A stretch of 64,000 nt of DNA, taken from contig NZ_CADIJO010000003.1 in the NCBI RefSeq assembly GCF_902859705.1, positions 1 to 64,000 on the forward strand. Direction: 5' to 3'. The position numbers and the translations under genes were made by a program. The notes under the pieces are model-generated. The model ran no database searches. It saw only the letters and a list, made by a program, of their open reading frames with translations, and was not told the origin of the DNA. Of this stretch, positions 7,217 to 16,805 are shown in pieces; within the stretch, counting starts at the first letter, position 1; each line of letters begins with the position of its first letter. This stretch comes from Achromobacter deleyi (GTDB lineage Bacteria > Pseudomonadota > Gammaproteobacteria > Burkholderiales > Burkholderiaceae_B).

Positions 7217-9828
7217 ACAAATCCTATCGCAAGCCCCTGCCCGGCACCCGCCTGGACTACTTCGACACCCGCGCCGCCGTGGACGCCATTTCGCCTGGCG
7301 CCTACGACCGCCTGCCCTATACCTCGCGCGTGCACGCCGAGAACCTGGTGCGCCGCTGCGACCCCGCGATGCTGACCGATGCGCTCAAGCAGCTGATCGA
7401 ACGCCGCCGCGACCTGGACTTTCCGTGGTATCCGGCCCGCGTGGTCTGTCATGACATCCTGGGCCAGACCGCGCTGGTCGACCTGGCCGGCCTGCGCGAC
7501 GCCATCGCCGACAAGGGCGGCGACCCCGCCAAGGTCAACCCGGTGGTGCCGGTGCAGTTGATCGTCGACCACTCGCTGGCCGTGGAATACGGCGGCAACG
7601 ATCCCGATGCCTTCGAGAAGAACCGCGCGGTCGAAGACCGCCGCAACGAAGACCGCTTCCACTTCATCGACTGGACCAAGCAGGCCTTTCGCAACATCGA
7701 AGTCGTGCCCCCGGGCAATGGCATCATGCACCAGATCAACCTGGAGCGGATGTCGCCGGTGATCTACACGCAAGACGGCGTGGCCTTCCCCGACACGCTG
7801 GTCGGCACCGACAGCCACACCCCGCACGTGGATGCGCTGGGCGTCATCGCCATCGGCGTGGGCGGCCTGGAAGCCGAAAACGTCATGCTGGGCCGCGCCT
7901 CGTGGATGCGCCTGCCCGACATCATCGGCGTCGAACTGTCCGGCCGCGCCCAACCCGGCATCACCGCTACCGACGTGGTGCTGACGCTGACCGAATTCCT
8001 GCGCAAGGAAAAGGTCGTGGGCGCCTACCTGGAGTTCTACGGCGAAGGCGCCGCCAGCCTGACGCTGGGCGACCGCGCCACCATCTCGAACATGGCGCCC
8101 GAATACGGCGCCACCGCCGCGATGTTCTCTATCGACCAGCAGACCATCGACTACCTGCGCCTGACCGGCCGCGAAGACGAGCAGATCGCGCTGGTGGAAA
8201 CCTACGCCAAGACCGCGGGCCTGTGGTCCGACAGCCTGAAGACCGCCGAATACGAACGCGTACTGCGCTTTGACCTGTCGACCGTGGTGCGCACCCTGGC
8301 TGGCCCGTCCAACCCGCATCGCCGCCTGCCGGTGGCCGACCTGGCCGAACGCGGCATTTCCGGCGTGGTCGAAAACCAGCCCGGCCTGATGCCCGACGGC
8401 GCCGTCATCATCGCCGCCATCACCAGCTGTACCAACACCAGCAACCCGCGCAACGTCATCGCCGCCGGCCTCTTGGCGCGCAACGCCAACCGCGCCGGCC
8501 TGACCCGCAAGCCCTGGGTCAAGAGTTCGCTGGCGCCTGGTTCGAAGGCCGTGGCCCTGTACCTGGACGAAGCCGGCCTGACCGAAGACCTGGAAAAGCT
8601 CGGCTTCGGCGTGGTGGCGTTTGCCTGTACCACGTGCAACGGCATGTCGGGCGCGCTGGACCCCGTGATCCAGCAGGAAATCATCGACCGCGACCTGTAC
8701 GCCACCGCCGTGCTGTCCGGCAACCGCAACTTCGACGGCCGCATCCACCCCTACGCCAAGCAGGCCTTCCTGGCCTCGCCGCCGCTGGTGGTGGCCTATG
8801 CCATCGCCGGCACCATCCGCTTCGACATCGAACGCGACGTGCTGGGCACCACCGCCGATGGCCGCGAGATCCGCCTGAAGGACATCTGGCCCACCGATGC
8901 CGAGATCGACGCCACGGTCAAGGCCGCCGTCAAGCCCGAGCAGTTCCGCAAGGTCTACGCGCCCATGTTCGGCATCCAGAACGAGCGCCAGGCCGGCGTC
9001 AGCCCGCTGTACGCCTGGCGTGCGCAAAGCACCTACATCCGCCGTCCGCCGTACTGGGAAGGCGCGCTGGCCGGCGCGCGCACGCTGCGCGGCATGCTGC
9101 CGCTGGCCGTGCTGGGCGACAACATCACCACCGACCACCTGTCGCCGTCCAACGCCATCCTGATGGACAGCGCCGCGGGCGAATACCTGCACAAGATGGG
9201 CCTGCCCGAAGAGGACTTCAACTCGTACGCCACCCACCGCGGCGACCACCTGACGGCGCAACGCGCCACCTTCGCCAACCCCAAGCTCTTCAACGAAATG
9301 GTGAAGAACGCGGACGGCACGGTCAAACAGGGGTCGCTGGCACGCGTGGAACCCGAGGGCAAAGAGATGCGCATGTGGGAAGCCATCGAAACCTACATGG
9401 ACCGCAAGCAGCCGCTCATCATCGTGGCGGGCGCCGACTACGGCCAGGGTTCGTCGCGCGACTGGGCCGCCAAGGGCGTGCGTCTGGCCGGCGTTGAAGC
9501 CATTGCCGCCGAAGGCTTCGAACGCATCCACCGCACCAACCTCATCGGCATGGGCGTGCTGCCGCTGGAATTCAAGCCGGGCGTGAACCGCAAGACGCTG
9601 GGCCTGGACGGCACCGAGACCTACGACGTGGCCGGCGAACGCAAGCCGCGCGCCGACCTGACGCTGGTCGTGCACCGGCGCAACGGCGAAACGCTGCAGG
9701 TGCCGATGACCTGCCGCCTGGACACCGCCGAGGAAGTCTCCATCTACGAAGCCGGCGGCGTGCTGCAGCGCTTTGCCCAGGACTTCCTGGAGGCCGAATC
9801 GGCCGGCTCGGCCAAGCAGGCCGGCTGA
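7213..9828 (+). CDS. acnD: Fe/S-dependent 2-methylcitrate dehydratase AcnD
   Basis: An 871-residue aconitase-family enzyme. The three [4Fe-4S] ligands are visible: Cys406 in SCTNTSNPRNV and Cys472/Cys475 in CTTCNGMSG. The swivel-domain motif GSSRDWAAKG lies near the C-terminus. AcnD dehydrates 2-methylcitrate to 2-methyl-trans-aconitate in propionate degradation and needs PrpF to continue. Assignment to AcnD rather than AcnA rests on the coupled GntR gene and the prpF gene directly downstream. The prpB and prpC genes that normally complete the cycle are not in this window. Confidence 0.92.
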   Translation: MNKSYRKPLPGTRLDYFDTRAAVDAISPGAYDRLPYTSRVHAENLVRRCDPAMLTDALKQLIERRRDLDFPWYPARVVCHDILGQTALVDLAGLRDAIADKGGDPAKVNPVVPVQLIVDHSLAVEYGGNDPDAFEKNRAVEDRRNEDRFHFIDWTKQAFRNIEVVPPGNGIMHQINLERMSPVIYTQDGVAFPDTLVGTDSHTPHVDALGVIAIGVGGLEAENVMLGRASWMRLPDIIGVELSGRAQPGITATDVVLTLTEFLRKEKVVGAYLEFYGEGAASLTLGDRATISNMAPEYGATAAMFSIDQQTIDYLRLTGREDEQIALVETYAKTAGLWSDSLKTAEYERVLRFDLSTVVRTLAGPSNPHRRLPVADLAERGISGVVENQPGLMPDGAVIIAAITSCTNTSNPRNVIAAGLLARNANRAGLTRKPWVKSSLAPGSKAVALYLDEAGLTEDLEKLGFGVVAFACTTCNGMSGALDPVIQQEIIDRDLYATAVLSGNRNFDGRIHPYAKQAFLASPPLVVAYAIAGTIRFDIERDVLGTTADGREIRLKDIWPTDAEIDATVKAAVKPEQFRKVYAPMFGIQNERQAGVSPLYAWRAQSTYIRRPPYWEGALAGARTLRGMLPLAVLGDNITTDHLSPSNAILMDSAAGEYLHKMGLPEEDFNSYATHRGDHLTAQRATFANPKLFNEMVKNADGTVKQGSLARVEPEGKEMRMWEAIETYMDRKQPLIIVAGADYGQGSSRDWAAKGVRLAGVEAIAAEGFERIHRTNLIGMGVLPLEFKPGVNRKTLGLDGTETYDVAGERKPRADLTLVVHRRNGETLQVPMTCRLDTAEEVSIYEAGGVLQRFAQDFLEAESAGSAKQAG

Positions 9829-9847
9829 TCTCCGCAACCCTCATCAA

Positions 9848-9870
9848 GGCGGGCGCCCCGCGCGCCCGCC
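9848..9870. other. GC-rich intercistronic hairpin
   Basis: A perfect 9-base inverted repeat (GGCGGGCGC / GCGCCCGCC) with a five-base loop lies in the 71-base gap between acnD and prpF. There is no T-run, so it is more likely an mRNA stability or processing element than a strong terminator. Confidence 0.5.
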
Positions 9871-9899
9871 GCCCACATTCAAGACACCAGGACTGCCCC

Positions 9900-11084
9900 A
9901 TGGCCCACGCACCCCAGATCAAGATTCCCGCCACCTACATGCGCGGCGGCACCAGCAAAGGCGTGTTCTTCAAGCTGGACGACCTGCCCGAAGCCGCCCG
10001 CGTGCCGGGCCCGGCCCGCGACGCGCTGCTGATGCGCGTCATCGGCAGCCCGGACCCCTACGGCAAGCAGATCGACGGCATGGGCGCAGCCACCTCCAGC
10101 ACCAGCAAGACCGTCATCGTCGGCAAGAGCACCCGCCCCGACCACGACGTGGATTACCTGTTCGGCCAGGTCTCGATCGACCAGGCCTTCGTCGACTGGA
10201 GCGGCAACTGCGGCAACCTGTCCGCCGCGGTCGGCCCCTTCGCCATCACCAACGGCCTGATCGACCCGGCCCGCATTCCGCAGAACGGCATCGCAGTGGT
10301 GCGCATCTGGCAGGCCAACATCCAGAAGACCATCATCGCCCACGTACCCATCACCGACGGCGCCGTGCAGGAAACCGGCGACTTCGAACTGGACGGCGTG
10401 ACCTTCCCCGCGGCCGAGCTGCAGCTGGAATTCATGAACCCGGCCGAAGAAGGCGACGGCGGCTCGATGTTCCCCACCGGCAACCTGGTGGACGACCTGG
10501 AAGTGCCCGGCGTGGGCTCCTTCAAGGCCACCATGATCAACTCCGGCATTCCCACCATCTTCCTGAATGCCGACGCCCTGGGCTATAGCGGCGCCGAACT
10601 GCAGGACGACATCAATGGCGACGCCGCCGCGCTGGCTCGCTTCGAGACCATCCGCGCCCACGGCGCGCTGCGCATGGGCCTGATCAAGTCCCTGGAAGAA
10701 GCCGCCGCCCGCCAGCACACGCCCAAGGTCGCTTTCGTGGCCGGCCCCAAGGCCTACACCGCGTCCAGCGGCAAGCCCATCGGCGCCGATGACATCGACG
10801 TGCTGGTGCGCGCGCTGTCCATGGGCAAGCTGCACCACGCCATGATGGGCACCGCGTCGGTCGCCATCGCCACCGCCGCCGCCGTGCCCGGCACGCTGGT
10901 CAACCTGGCGGCCGGCGGCGGCCAGCGCGACCAGGTCTGCTTCGGCCACCCGTCGGGCACGCTGCGCGTGGGCGCCGAGGCCCAATTGGTCGACGGCGAA
11001 TGGACCGTCACCAAGGCCATCATGAGCCGCAGCGCCCGCGTGCTGATGGAAGGCCGCGTGCACGTGCCGCGCGTCGGGTTCTAA
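9900..11084 (+). CDS. prpF: 2-methylaconitate cis-trans isomerase PrpF
   Basis: A 394-residue protein of the diaminopimelate-epimerase fold. It carries the PrpF motif MRGGTSKGVF (14-23) and the active-site loop SGNCGN with a conserved Cys near residue 104. PrpF moves 2-methyl-trans-aconitate to 2-methyl-cis-aconitate, the substrate for hydration to 2-methylisocitrate. It acts with AcnD, the gene immediately upstream. Length matches the family. Confidence 0.93.
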   Translation: MAHAPQIKIPATYMRGGTSKGVFFKLDDLPEAARVPGPARDALLMRVIGSPDPYGKQIDGMGAATSSTSKTVIVGKSTRPDHDVDYLFGQVSIDQAFVDWSGNCGNLSAAVGPFAITNGLIDPARIPQNGIAVVRIWQANIQKTIIAHVPITDGAVQETGDFELDGVTFPAAELQLEFMNPAEEGDGGSMFPTGNLVDDLEVPGVGSFKATMINSGIPTIFLNADALGYSGAELQDDINGDAAALARFETIRAHGALRMGLIKSLEEAAARQHTPKVAFVAGPKAYTASSGKPIGADDIDVLVRALSMGKLHHAMMGTASVAIATAAAVPGTLVNLAAGGGQRDQVCFGHPSGTLRVGAEAQLVDGEWTVTKAIMSRSARVLMEGRVHVPRVGF

Positions 11085-11089
11085 GGTCC

Positions 11090-11116
11090 GGGCTGCGGTA
11101 TTCTCTGCCGCAGCCC
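11090..11116 (+). terminator. hairpin after prpF
   Basis: A perfect 9-base stem (GGGCTGCGG / CCGCAGCCC) with a nine-base loop begins five bases after the prpF stop. It has no following T-run, so intrinsic termination would be weak. It may be a 3'-end stabiliser or part of the leader of the next gene, whose ATG is 20 bases further on. Confidence 0.45.
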
Positions 11117-11135
11117 CCTACCGACGGACTCCTCC

Positions 11136-13058
11136 ATGGCATTTCCTCGCGCCCCGCGCGCGCTGCGCGGAATCAAGGCTGGCCTGGCCAGCGCCGCACT
11201 GGTCGCGTCGGCCGCTGCCGCCGCCGACGCCACCCCGATCCTGATGCAGCCCGCGCCGGGCGCCACCTACGTCCACGGCCGCTATTACCTGATTCCCCAG
11301 CCCTACGCGGCGGTCAAGGCCGACCTTGAAAAAGGCCTGTCTGACCCGGGCCTGGGCGGCTTCAGCCAGCGCGACGACAGCGCCCCCGTTTCGGCCATGG
11401 AGTTCTATTGGGCGCAGGTCGCGGCGCGCCACCTGCCCGCCGTGAAACAGGCGCTGGATGGCCAGGCCAGCGGCCACGCCACCCCGGTCCTGGACAAGGC
11501 GCTGGCCGCGGGCGTCATCACCGCCGACGAACGCGACGCCTTCCGCCAGGCCATCGCCCGCCAGCCCGACTATGCCGACGAAGCCATCAAGTCGCTGCCG
11601 TTCTTCTCGCAGCCGGTGGCGCGCTGGTCGTTCGAGCGCGAACGCGAGAAATCCCGCCGCACCCAGGCCGACTACGGCACCGTCATGGACGTCTCTGCCC
11701 TGGCCGGCCGCGCGCCATTGACGCTGGTCTGGTACGGCGGCGCGGCCACCACCGTGACCCGCCATTTCCGCATGACAAGCTGCATGATCGGCGTGGCCTG
11801 CTTTCCCGATCCGCATATCGAACGCAATGCGCAGACCGTCGAACACGCCGATCCGGCGCTGGACCGCTACATCGACAGCCTGACGCAGCGGCTGCAAGCC
11901 CTGCCCCAGGGCGATGCCGACCGGATCATGCAGGCGTACTTCGACGCCTATGCGCGCGGCGCGGCCGCCGCCACCACACAGCCCGCCCCCGCCGTCGCCG
12001 CGTTGCCGGAAACCACCCTGCCGGGCACGCCCTTGCCGGCCGACGAATCCGACCTGCGCCGCTACGACAACGACAGCTGGCGCCTGATCGCCCTGCCCGA
12101 CGGCAGCCTGCTGGCGTCCGGCGCCGCCGTGCACCGCTACGTGCCGCGCGCCGGCACAGCCATCGATCGCGAAAACGGTCCCGCGGGCTTCGGCATGGCG
12201 CGCACCTTGAAGATCGCCGCCGACGGCCAGGTCTGGGGCCAAGGCCTGCGTGAAGACGGCTCAGCCGTCCTGCTCGCCTGGCGGCCCGGCCAGCGCCAGG
12301 CCACACCGTTCGCGCTGGCAACGGCGATGCCCGACCGCCGCATCGACGACTGGACCCTGCCGGCCCGTGGCGGCGTCGCGCTGCGCGTGGGCGACACGCT
12401 GTACACCATGACGCCCCAGGGCCGCTGGAGCCAGCGCCCCTGGGATGCGTCGCTGCGCCGCGCCGCCAGCGACGCGCTCGAACAGGCCTTGCCGTGGCGC
12501 TACAGCGAAGCCATTCAATTCGGCGATGGCCTGTTCTGGGGCGCCGACCGCGACGGCTACGGCATCGATCCGGCCACCGCCCGCGTGGCCGCCAGCTTCA
12601 AGACCACCGCCGACAAGCTCTTTTTCGGCAGCCGCCGCGGCAACTGGGCCCTGGCCCTGTCCGAAACGCCTGACGGCCGGCGTCTGCGCGCCATCGACCT
12701 GGCCACCGGCCAGGCCCGCTTCGATCTGGAAACCCCGGCCGTCTACTACACTTCCAGCGCGGCGCGCAGCGCCCACGGCCGCCTGCTTGCCGTCAGCGGC
12801 GCCGACACCACCGTGGTGGTCATGGATATGGCCGCAGGAAAGATGCGGCTCAACCTGCGCGCCCCCAAGGACTACAGCGTCAGCGCCATGGCCTTTTCGT
12901 GGGCAGGCGACCGGTTGTGGATCTACGCCCGGCCCGTGGGCAACAACGGACCCGCGCAGTTGCTCAGCTGGGACGTGCCGGCAGACCTGCGCGATGCCGC
13001 GCAGGGGCAGGATATTCCCGATCAGTTGCGCTGCGGGTATTCGATGGAATGCCGCTGA
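11136..13058 (+). CDS. large exported protein of unknown function
   Basis: A 640-residue protein with a signal peptide ending near ADA (about residue 30). The N-terminal half (about 40-290) is helical, with many charged residues and one CMIGVAC segment. An Ala/Pro-rich linker near 275-300 leads to a C-terminal half with repeated strand-rich, Trp- and Gly-containing segments, such as LRRYDNDSWRLIALPDGSLL. These suggest a beta-propeller or Kelch/WD-like fold. No catalytic motif is recognised. It ends one base before the convergent lyase gene. Function unknown. Confidence 0.8.
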   Translation: MAFPRAPRALRGIKAGLASAALVASAAAAADATPILMQPAPGATYVHGRYYLIPQPYAAVKADLEKGLSDPGLGGFSQRDDSAPVSAMEFYWAQVAARHLPAVKQALDGQASGHATPVLDKALAAGVITADERDAFRQAIARQPDYADEAIKSLPFFSQPVARWSFEREREKSRRTQADYGTVMDVSALAGRAPLTLVWYGGAATTVTRHFRMTSCMIGVACFPDPHIERNAQTVEHADPALDRYIDSLTQRLQALPQGDADRIMQAYFDAYARGAAAATTQPAPAVAALPETTLPGTPLPADESDLRRYDNDSWRLIALPDGSLLASGAAVHRYVPRAGTAIDRENGPAGFGMARTLKIAADGQVWGQGLREDGSAVLLAWRPGQRQATPFALATAMPDRRIDDWTLPARGGVALRVGDTLYTMTPQGRWSQRPWDASLRRAASDALEQALPWRYSEAIQFGDGLFWGADRDGYGIDPATARVAASFKTTADKLFFGSRRGNWALALSETPDGRRLRAIDLATGQARFDLETPAVYYTSSAARSAHGRLLAVSGADTTVVVMDMAAGKMRLNLRAPKDYSVSAMAFSWAGDRLWIYARPVGNNGPAQLLSWDVPADLRDAAQGQDIPDQLRCGYSMECR

Positions 13059-13059
13059 C

Positions 13060-14610
13060 TTACTTGCCCTGCTCTTTCGGCGCGCTGGCCACCAGCGCGT
13101 CAAAGGCCTTGTCCAGGCTGGCCAGCGAATCGGCGATATGGGCGCGGCGTTCCTTGATCCACTTGTCCTGCGACGCCAACTGCTCGCGGGCTTCCTTGAT
13201 CATGCGGTCCATCTCGGCGGGCTGCGGGCCGCCACTGGTGGCGCGGTTCTTCACGATGGCCACCGGGTCCAGCGTCGAGCGGAACTCGGCTTCGCTCATC
13301 GGCAGTTCGTTCGGGTACTTCGACCCCTTCATCGCCTCGGCGTAGATACGGCGCGCCTGGTCATACGGGAAGTCCAGCGGCTTGATGTTGTTGGTCTTGG
13401 CGTAGCTCACGACTTCCGACGCAAAGTGGTGGCCGTCGCGGAACGGCAGCTTGTACTTGCGCATCAGCACGTCAGCCAGTTCCTGCGAAGCCGTCCAGTC
13501 GCTGTTCAGTTCTTCCAGCGCGCGGTCCGGGCTGATGACCATGGCCTTGAGCACGCGGTCCCAGCGCTTCAGCGCCGAAATGCCGCTGTCGACCATCGCC
13601 GAATTCTGCTTCACGTCCTTGGGGTCGCTCATGCCCGGGGTGATGTTGTGCGTCTGGATCACCGGGCCCATCGCCAGCGTCACCGCCGTGGACGCATCGC
13701 TGCGCGTGTCGTTCAGCAAGCCCGGGTTGCGCTTTTGCGGCATGGCGCTGGACACATAGGTATTGCCGCCGCCCTCTTCCAGCAGAATCCACGGACGCGA
13801 CTGCGCATATTGCGTCATCACGTCTTCCACGAAATTGCCCGTGCGCAATGCGATGCTGGTCACGATGGACGCCACTTCCACCGGCTGGTCCATCGACGAG
13901 ATCTGCGACGCGTCATAGGCGTTGTCCACCAGCGCCGTGAAGCCCAGGTATTGCGCCATGCGCTTTCTGTCCAGCGGCCAGCTGGTGCCGTTCAGCACCG
14001 TGGTGCCCATGGGCGAACGGTCGATGCGCACATAGGCTTCGCGGATGCGCTGGGCATCGCGCGCCAGCCCCGCCGCCTGGCCCAGCAGATAGTGGCCGTA
14101 GCTGTTCGGCTGCGCGGCCACGCCATTGGTGTAGTTCGGCACGATGGTGCCGGCGTGCTTGGCCGCCAGTTCCACCAGCGTGGTGGACGTGGCGTTCAGC
14201 TGATCCGCCAGTTCCAGCAGCTTGTCGCGCAGGATTGCGCTGCGGTAGGTCGCGTGCATGTCCTGGCTGGAACGGCCCGCGTGCAGCAGCGTCACGTCTT
14301 CGCCCGCCGCCTTGATCAGCAGCGGCTCGAACGTGATGACGCTGGCCGGCCGCTTGGCGCCGGGCTGGTTGCCGTCGTTGATCACCTTGGCCACGCCGGC
14401 CGCCAGGCGCGGCGCCATGGACTTGTCCAGCAGCCCTTCGTCGGTGTTGATCACCGCCGTGGCCTTGTTGATCTCGCCCAGCCAGAAGAACGGATCATGC
14501 GCGGGCGGCTTGGCAGCGGCCGGCGCGGCGGGCGCCTGCTGGGCCAGGGCGGCCTGGCTGCCAAGGGAAAAAACAAGGGCTGCGCCCAGGGCGGGCAGGA
14601 AATGTCTCAT
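13060..14610 (-). CDS. exported argininosuccinate lyase-like protein
   Basis: A 516-residue protein of the fumarase/aspartase superfamily. The ATG at 14610 gives a clear signal peptide (about 1-24, ending ALA-QQ), which cytoplasmic argininosuccinate lyases lack. The superfamily signature SSAMPQKRNPG is at 287-297 and a GRSSQDMHAT block at 112-121 matches the ASL GRSRNDQ region. At the first catalytic region the usual THLQRAQP reads TNGVAAQP, so the conserved His is replaced by Asn. The fold is secure but the reaction is uncertain: a periplasmic C-N or C-O lyase, or a non-catalytic relative. Confidence 0.8.
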   Translation of the reverse strand: MRHFLPALGAALVFSLGSQAALAQQAPAAPAAAKPPAHDPFFWLGEINKATAVINTDEGLLDKSMAPRLAAGVAKVINDGNQPGAKRPASVITFEPLLIKAAGEDVTLLHAGRSSQDMHATYRSAILRDKLLELADQLNATSTTLVELAAKHAGTIVPNYTNGVAAQPNSYGHYLLGQAAGLARDAQRIREAYVRIDRSPMGTTVLNGTSWPLDRKRMAQYLGFTALVDNAYDASQISSMDQPVEVASIVTSIALRTGNFVEDVMTQYAQSRPWILLEEGGGNTYVSSAMPQKRNPGLLNDTRSDASTAVTLAMGPVIQTHNITPGMSDPKDVKQNSAMVDSGISALKRWDRVLKAMVISPDRALEELNSDWTASQELADVLMRKYKLPFRDGHHFASEVVSYAKTNNIKPLDFPYDQARRIYAEAMKGSKYPNELPMSEAEFRSTLDPVAIVKNRATSGGPQPAEMDRMIKEAREQLASQDKWIKERRAHIADSLASLDKAFDALVASAPKEQGK

Positions 14611-14705
14611 GGCGTTCTCGTTATGGGAAAGAGAGTCGGCCGGGGAAGCCCCCGATGCCAAGCGCCATTTTTGCTCGGACTGCGATCAAAATGCAATTAT
14701 TCCGG

Positions 14706-16010
14706 CTAGCCCGTAGGCGCCGCCCAGCGCAGCACGAAACGCGCGCCGCCCAGCGGGCTGTCGAACACCTGAATGGTGCCCCGGTGGCTGGCCGCCACGC
14801 GCTGCACGATCGCCAGCCCCAGGCCGGCGCCGCCCGTGCCGCGGTCGCGGCTTTCATCCAGGCGGGTGAAGGGTTCGAAGACCCTGTCGCGGTCTTCAGC
14901 GGGAATGCCCGGCCCGTCATCATCCACGATCAGCTCGAAACCGCCTTGCGGACAGTGCGTCAGCATGATCTCGATGCGGCCGCGTGCATAGCGCACCGCG
15001 TTCTGCACCAGGTTCAACAGCGCGCGGCTCATGTAGCGCGGGTTCAGGCTGACATGCGGCGGATGCCCCTCCACCACCACGCAGCGCACATTGCGCGCAT
15101 CGGCCTGGTGCGCCACCTGGGCCAGCGCCTCGCCCAGCCAGTCGCGCGTGTCCACGGTTTCCTGCTTGACCGCGTCATCGGCCGGCCGCTCCAGCCGCGC
15201 ATACACCAGCAGCTCGGCCACCATGCTTTCCAGTTCTGAGATATCGGCGCGCATGTCGCGCAGCACGCGGCCATGCTCGCGCGGCAGGCCGCTGCGATCC
15301 AGCACGTCCACCTCGAACGACAGCCGCGCCAAGGGCGTGCGCAATTCATGCGACACCGCGTTGGTCAGGCTGCGCTGGTTCTCGATCAGCGTGGCGATGC
15401 GGCTGGCCATGGCGTTGAAGCTTTCCCCCACGTGCCGGATGCCCGTAATGCGCGACAGGTGCACCCGCATGCCCAGGTCGCCCTGGCCCATTCGCACCGC
15501 GGCATTGCGCAGCCGGTCCATGTCGCGCCACATCGGCAGCGCCCACAACGCCAGCAACCCCACGCCCACCATCACCGTCAGGAAGGTCCACAGCGTCCAG
15601 GTCAGCACGGTATCGACCAGGCCTTCGCCCGGCAGGCGCACTTCCAGCCATTGCCTGGGTTCGCCGGGCAGCGGCACCAGGTGCGTGTTGTATTCGTCGC
15701 GCATCACGAAGCCCTGGCTTTCCAGCTGCTCGCGTTCGTTGCCGCTCAGCCGGACCTGGTCCGACCGCAGCAGCCGCAGCAACAGGCCGTAGTGCGGCAA
15801 CACCTGTTCGCGCAGCGCGGCCTCGCGCTCGGCCGGCGCCACGCCATCGAGCCGCTGGTGCAGCTCGTAGACCTGGCCCCGCAGCGACTGGTAGGCAATC
15901 TCGTCCACCGTCGGCTTGAACAGCTTGCCCAGGCCCTTGTCCACCAGTTGGTACGCCAGGCACAGGCTGATCACGACCACGATGAAGAATCGAACGAAGA
16001 ATTTGAACAT
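14706..16010 (-). CDS. sensor histidine kinase (RstB-like)
   Basis: A 434-residue membrane kinase. It has TM1 at about 5-21, a periplasmic domain of about 115 residues and TM2 near 137-160. The HAMP segment spans about 160-208, and the H-box VSHELRTPLARL has the phosphorylated His at 221. The ATPase motifs are an N-box NLVQNAVRYA, DDDGPGIP and GLGLAIVQR. Overall similarity is to RstB-type kinases. No response regulator gene sits on either side, so the partner must be elsewhere. The start at 16010 was chosen because TM1 begins there. Confidence 0.9.
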   Translation of the reverse strand: MFKFFVRFFIVVVISLCLAYQLVDKGLGKLFKPTVDEIAYQSLRGQVYELHQRLDGVAPAEREAALREQVLPHYGLLLRLLRSDQVRLSGNEREQLESQGFVMRDEYNTHLVPLPGEPRQWLEVRLPGEGLVDTVLTWTLWTFLTVMVGVGLLALWALPMWRDMDRLRNAAVRMGQGDLGMRVHLSRITGIRHVGESFNAMASRIATLIENQRSLTNAVSHELRTPLARLSFEVDVLDRSGLPREHGRVLRDMRADISELESMVAELLVYARLERPADDAVKQETVDTRDWLGEALAQVAHQADARNVRCVVVEGHPPHVSLNPRYMSRALLNLVQNAVRYARGRIEIMLTHCPQGGFELIVDDDGPGIPAEDRDRVFEPFTRLDESRDRGTGGAGLGLAIVQRVAASHRGTIQVFDSPLGGARFVLRWAAPTG

Positions 16011-16204
16011 TGAAGGCCCAGGCGCCGACAGCCGGCGGCTTGGGATCATAGGGAGAAAGCGGGGTGGCGATCCGCCGCCATTTGTGGGGGATTTGTGAAA
16101 AATCGTGAAACACCGGTGACCCACAAGGCACGCTATTCTGGGGCTGCTGTTCGGCTGCCTGCCCGGCGGATTCCCGCGCCCTCCCTCGAAAGGACTTCCA
16201 CCCC

Positions 16205-16747
16205 ATGGACCCGCTAGAGAAACTCCTGCGTTCGGACAAGATCCTGCAATCGTTCCCCGGCGCCGAGAGCGCCGCGATCCAGGCCTACGAGCAAGCCTGG
16301 CAAACGCGTTTTTCCGACGGCTACAAGGCATTCCTGGCGCGCAGCAACGGCCTGCGCTTCGGCTTCGATTTCGACCAGGCCCACCGGGCGGGCGTGTCGC
16401 CCGCCCTGGCCGACATGAATACGTTTTTCGGCATCGGCAACGGCAACCCGCACCTGGACCTGGCGTTGCTGACCCCGAAAATGCGCTTTCACAACCGTGC
16501 CTTCCTGCCTTTCGCCCCGGTGCTGGGATTGGGCGGCGACTTCTGTACCTACGTGGAAATCAGCCAGGGCACGCACCAGGGCCGCATCATGTACACCGAT
16601 GGCGAGATGGCCTCGGAGTACGAAGACCTGGATATCCGAGGCCAGGACGTCGACACCCTGGTCGACGGTTTCATCGACGACGGCTGGTTCATGCCCGTCG
16701 CTGCGTCGTTCGATGATTTGATCCGGCTGTACGCGAAGATGGCGTGA
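16205..16747 (+). CDS. SMI1/KNR4 (SUKH) family protein
   Basis: A 180-residue acidic protein. Residues around 25-60 (YEQAWQTRFSDGYKAFLARSNGLRF) and the following strand-rich part match the SMI1/KNR4 SUKH-1 fold, typically with a Gly-containing loop after the first helix pair. In bacteria this fold is a common immunity protein for contact-dependent and type VI toxins. No toxin gene is adjacent. It faces a DUF4240 gene in convergent orientation, about 60 bases apart. The ATG has a GGACTT-type weak ribosome site. Confidence 0.75.
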   Translation: MDPLEKLLRSDKILQSFPGAESAAIQAYEQAWQTRFSDGYKAFLARSNGLRFGFDFDQAHRAGVSPALADMNTFFGIGNGNPHLDLALLTPKMRFHNRAFLPFAPVLGLGGDFCTYVEISQGTHQGRIMYTDGEMASEYEDLDIRGQDVDTLVDGFIDDGWFMPVAASFDDLIRLYAKMA

Positions 16748-16805
16748 AAGGCGCTGCGGGAAATTGCACGACACAAGGCGATTCCCCGCGTGATCGCGCG
16801 TCACG

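Noticed and set aside
7186..9837. 883-residue open frame opposite acnD
   Set aside because: It is the antisense shadow of a well-conserved aconitase-family gene; its composition is Gly/Ala/His/Val-rich with no domain, as expected in GC-rich DNA.
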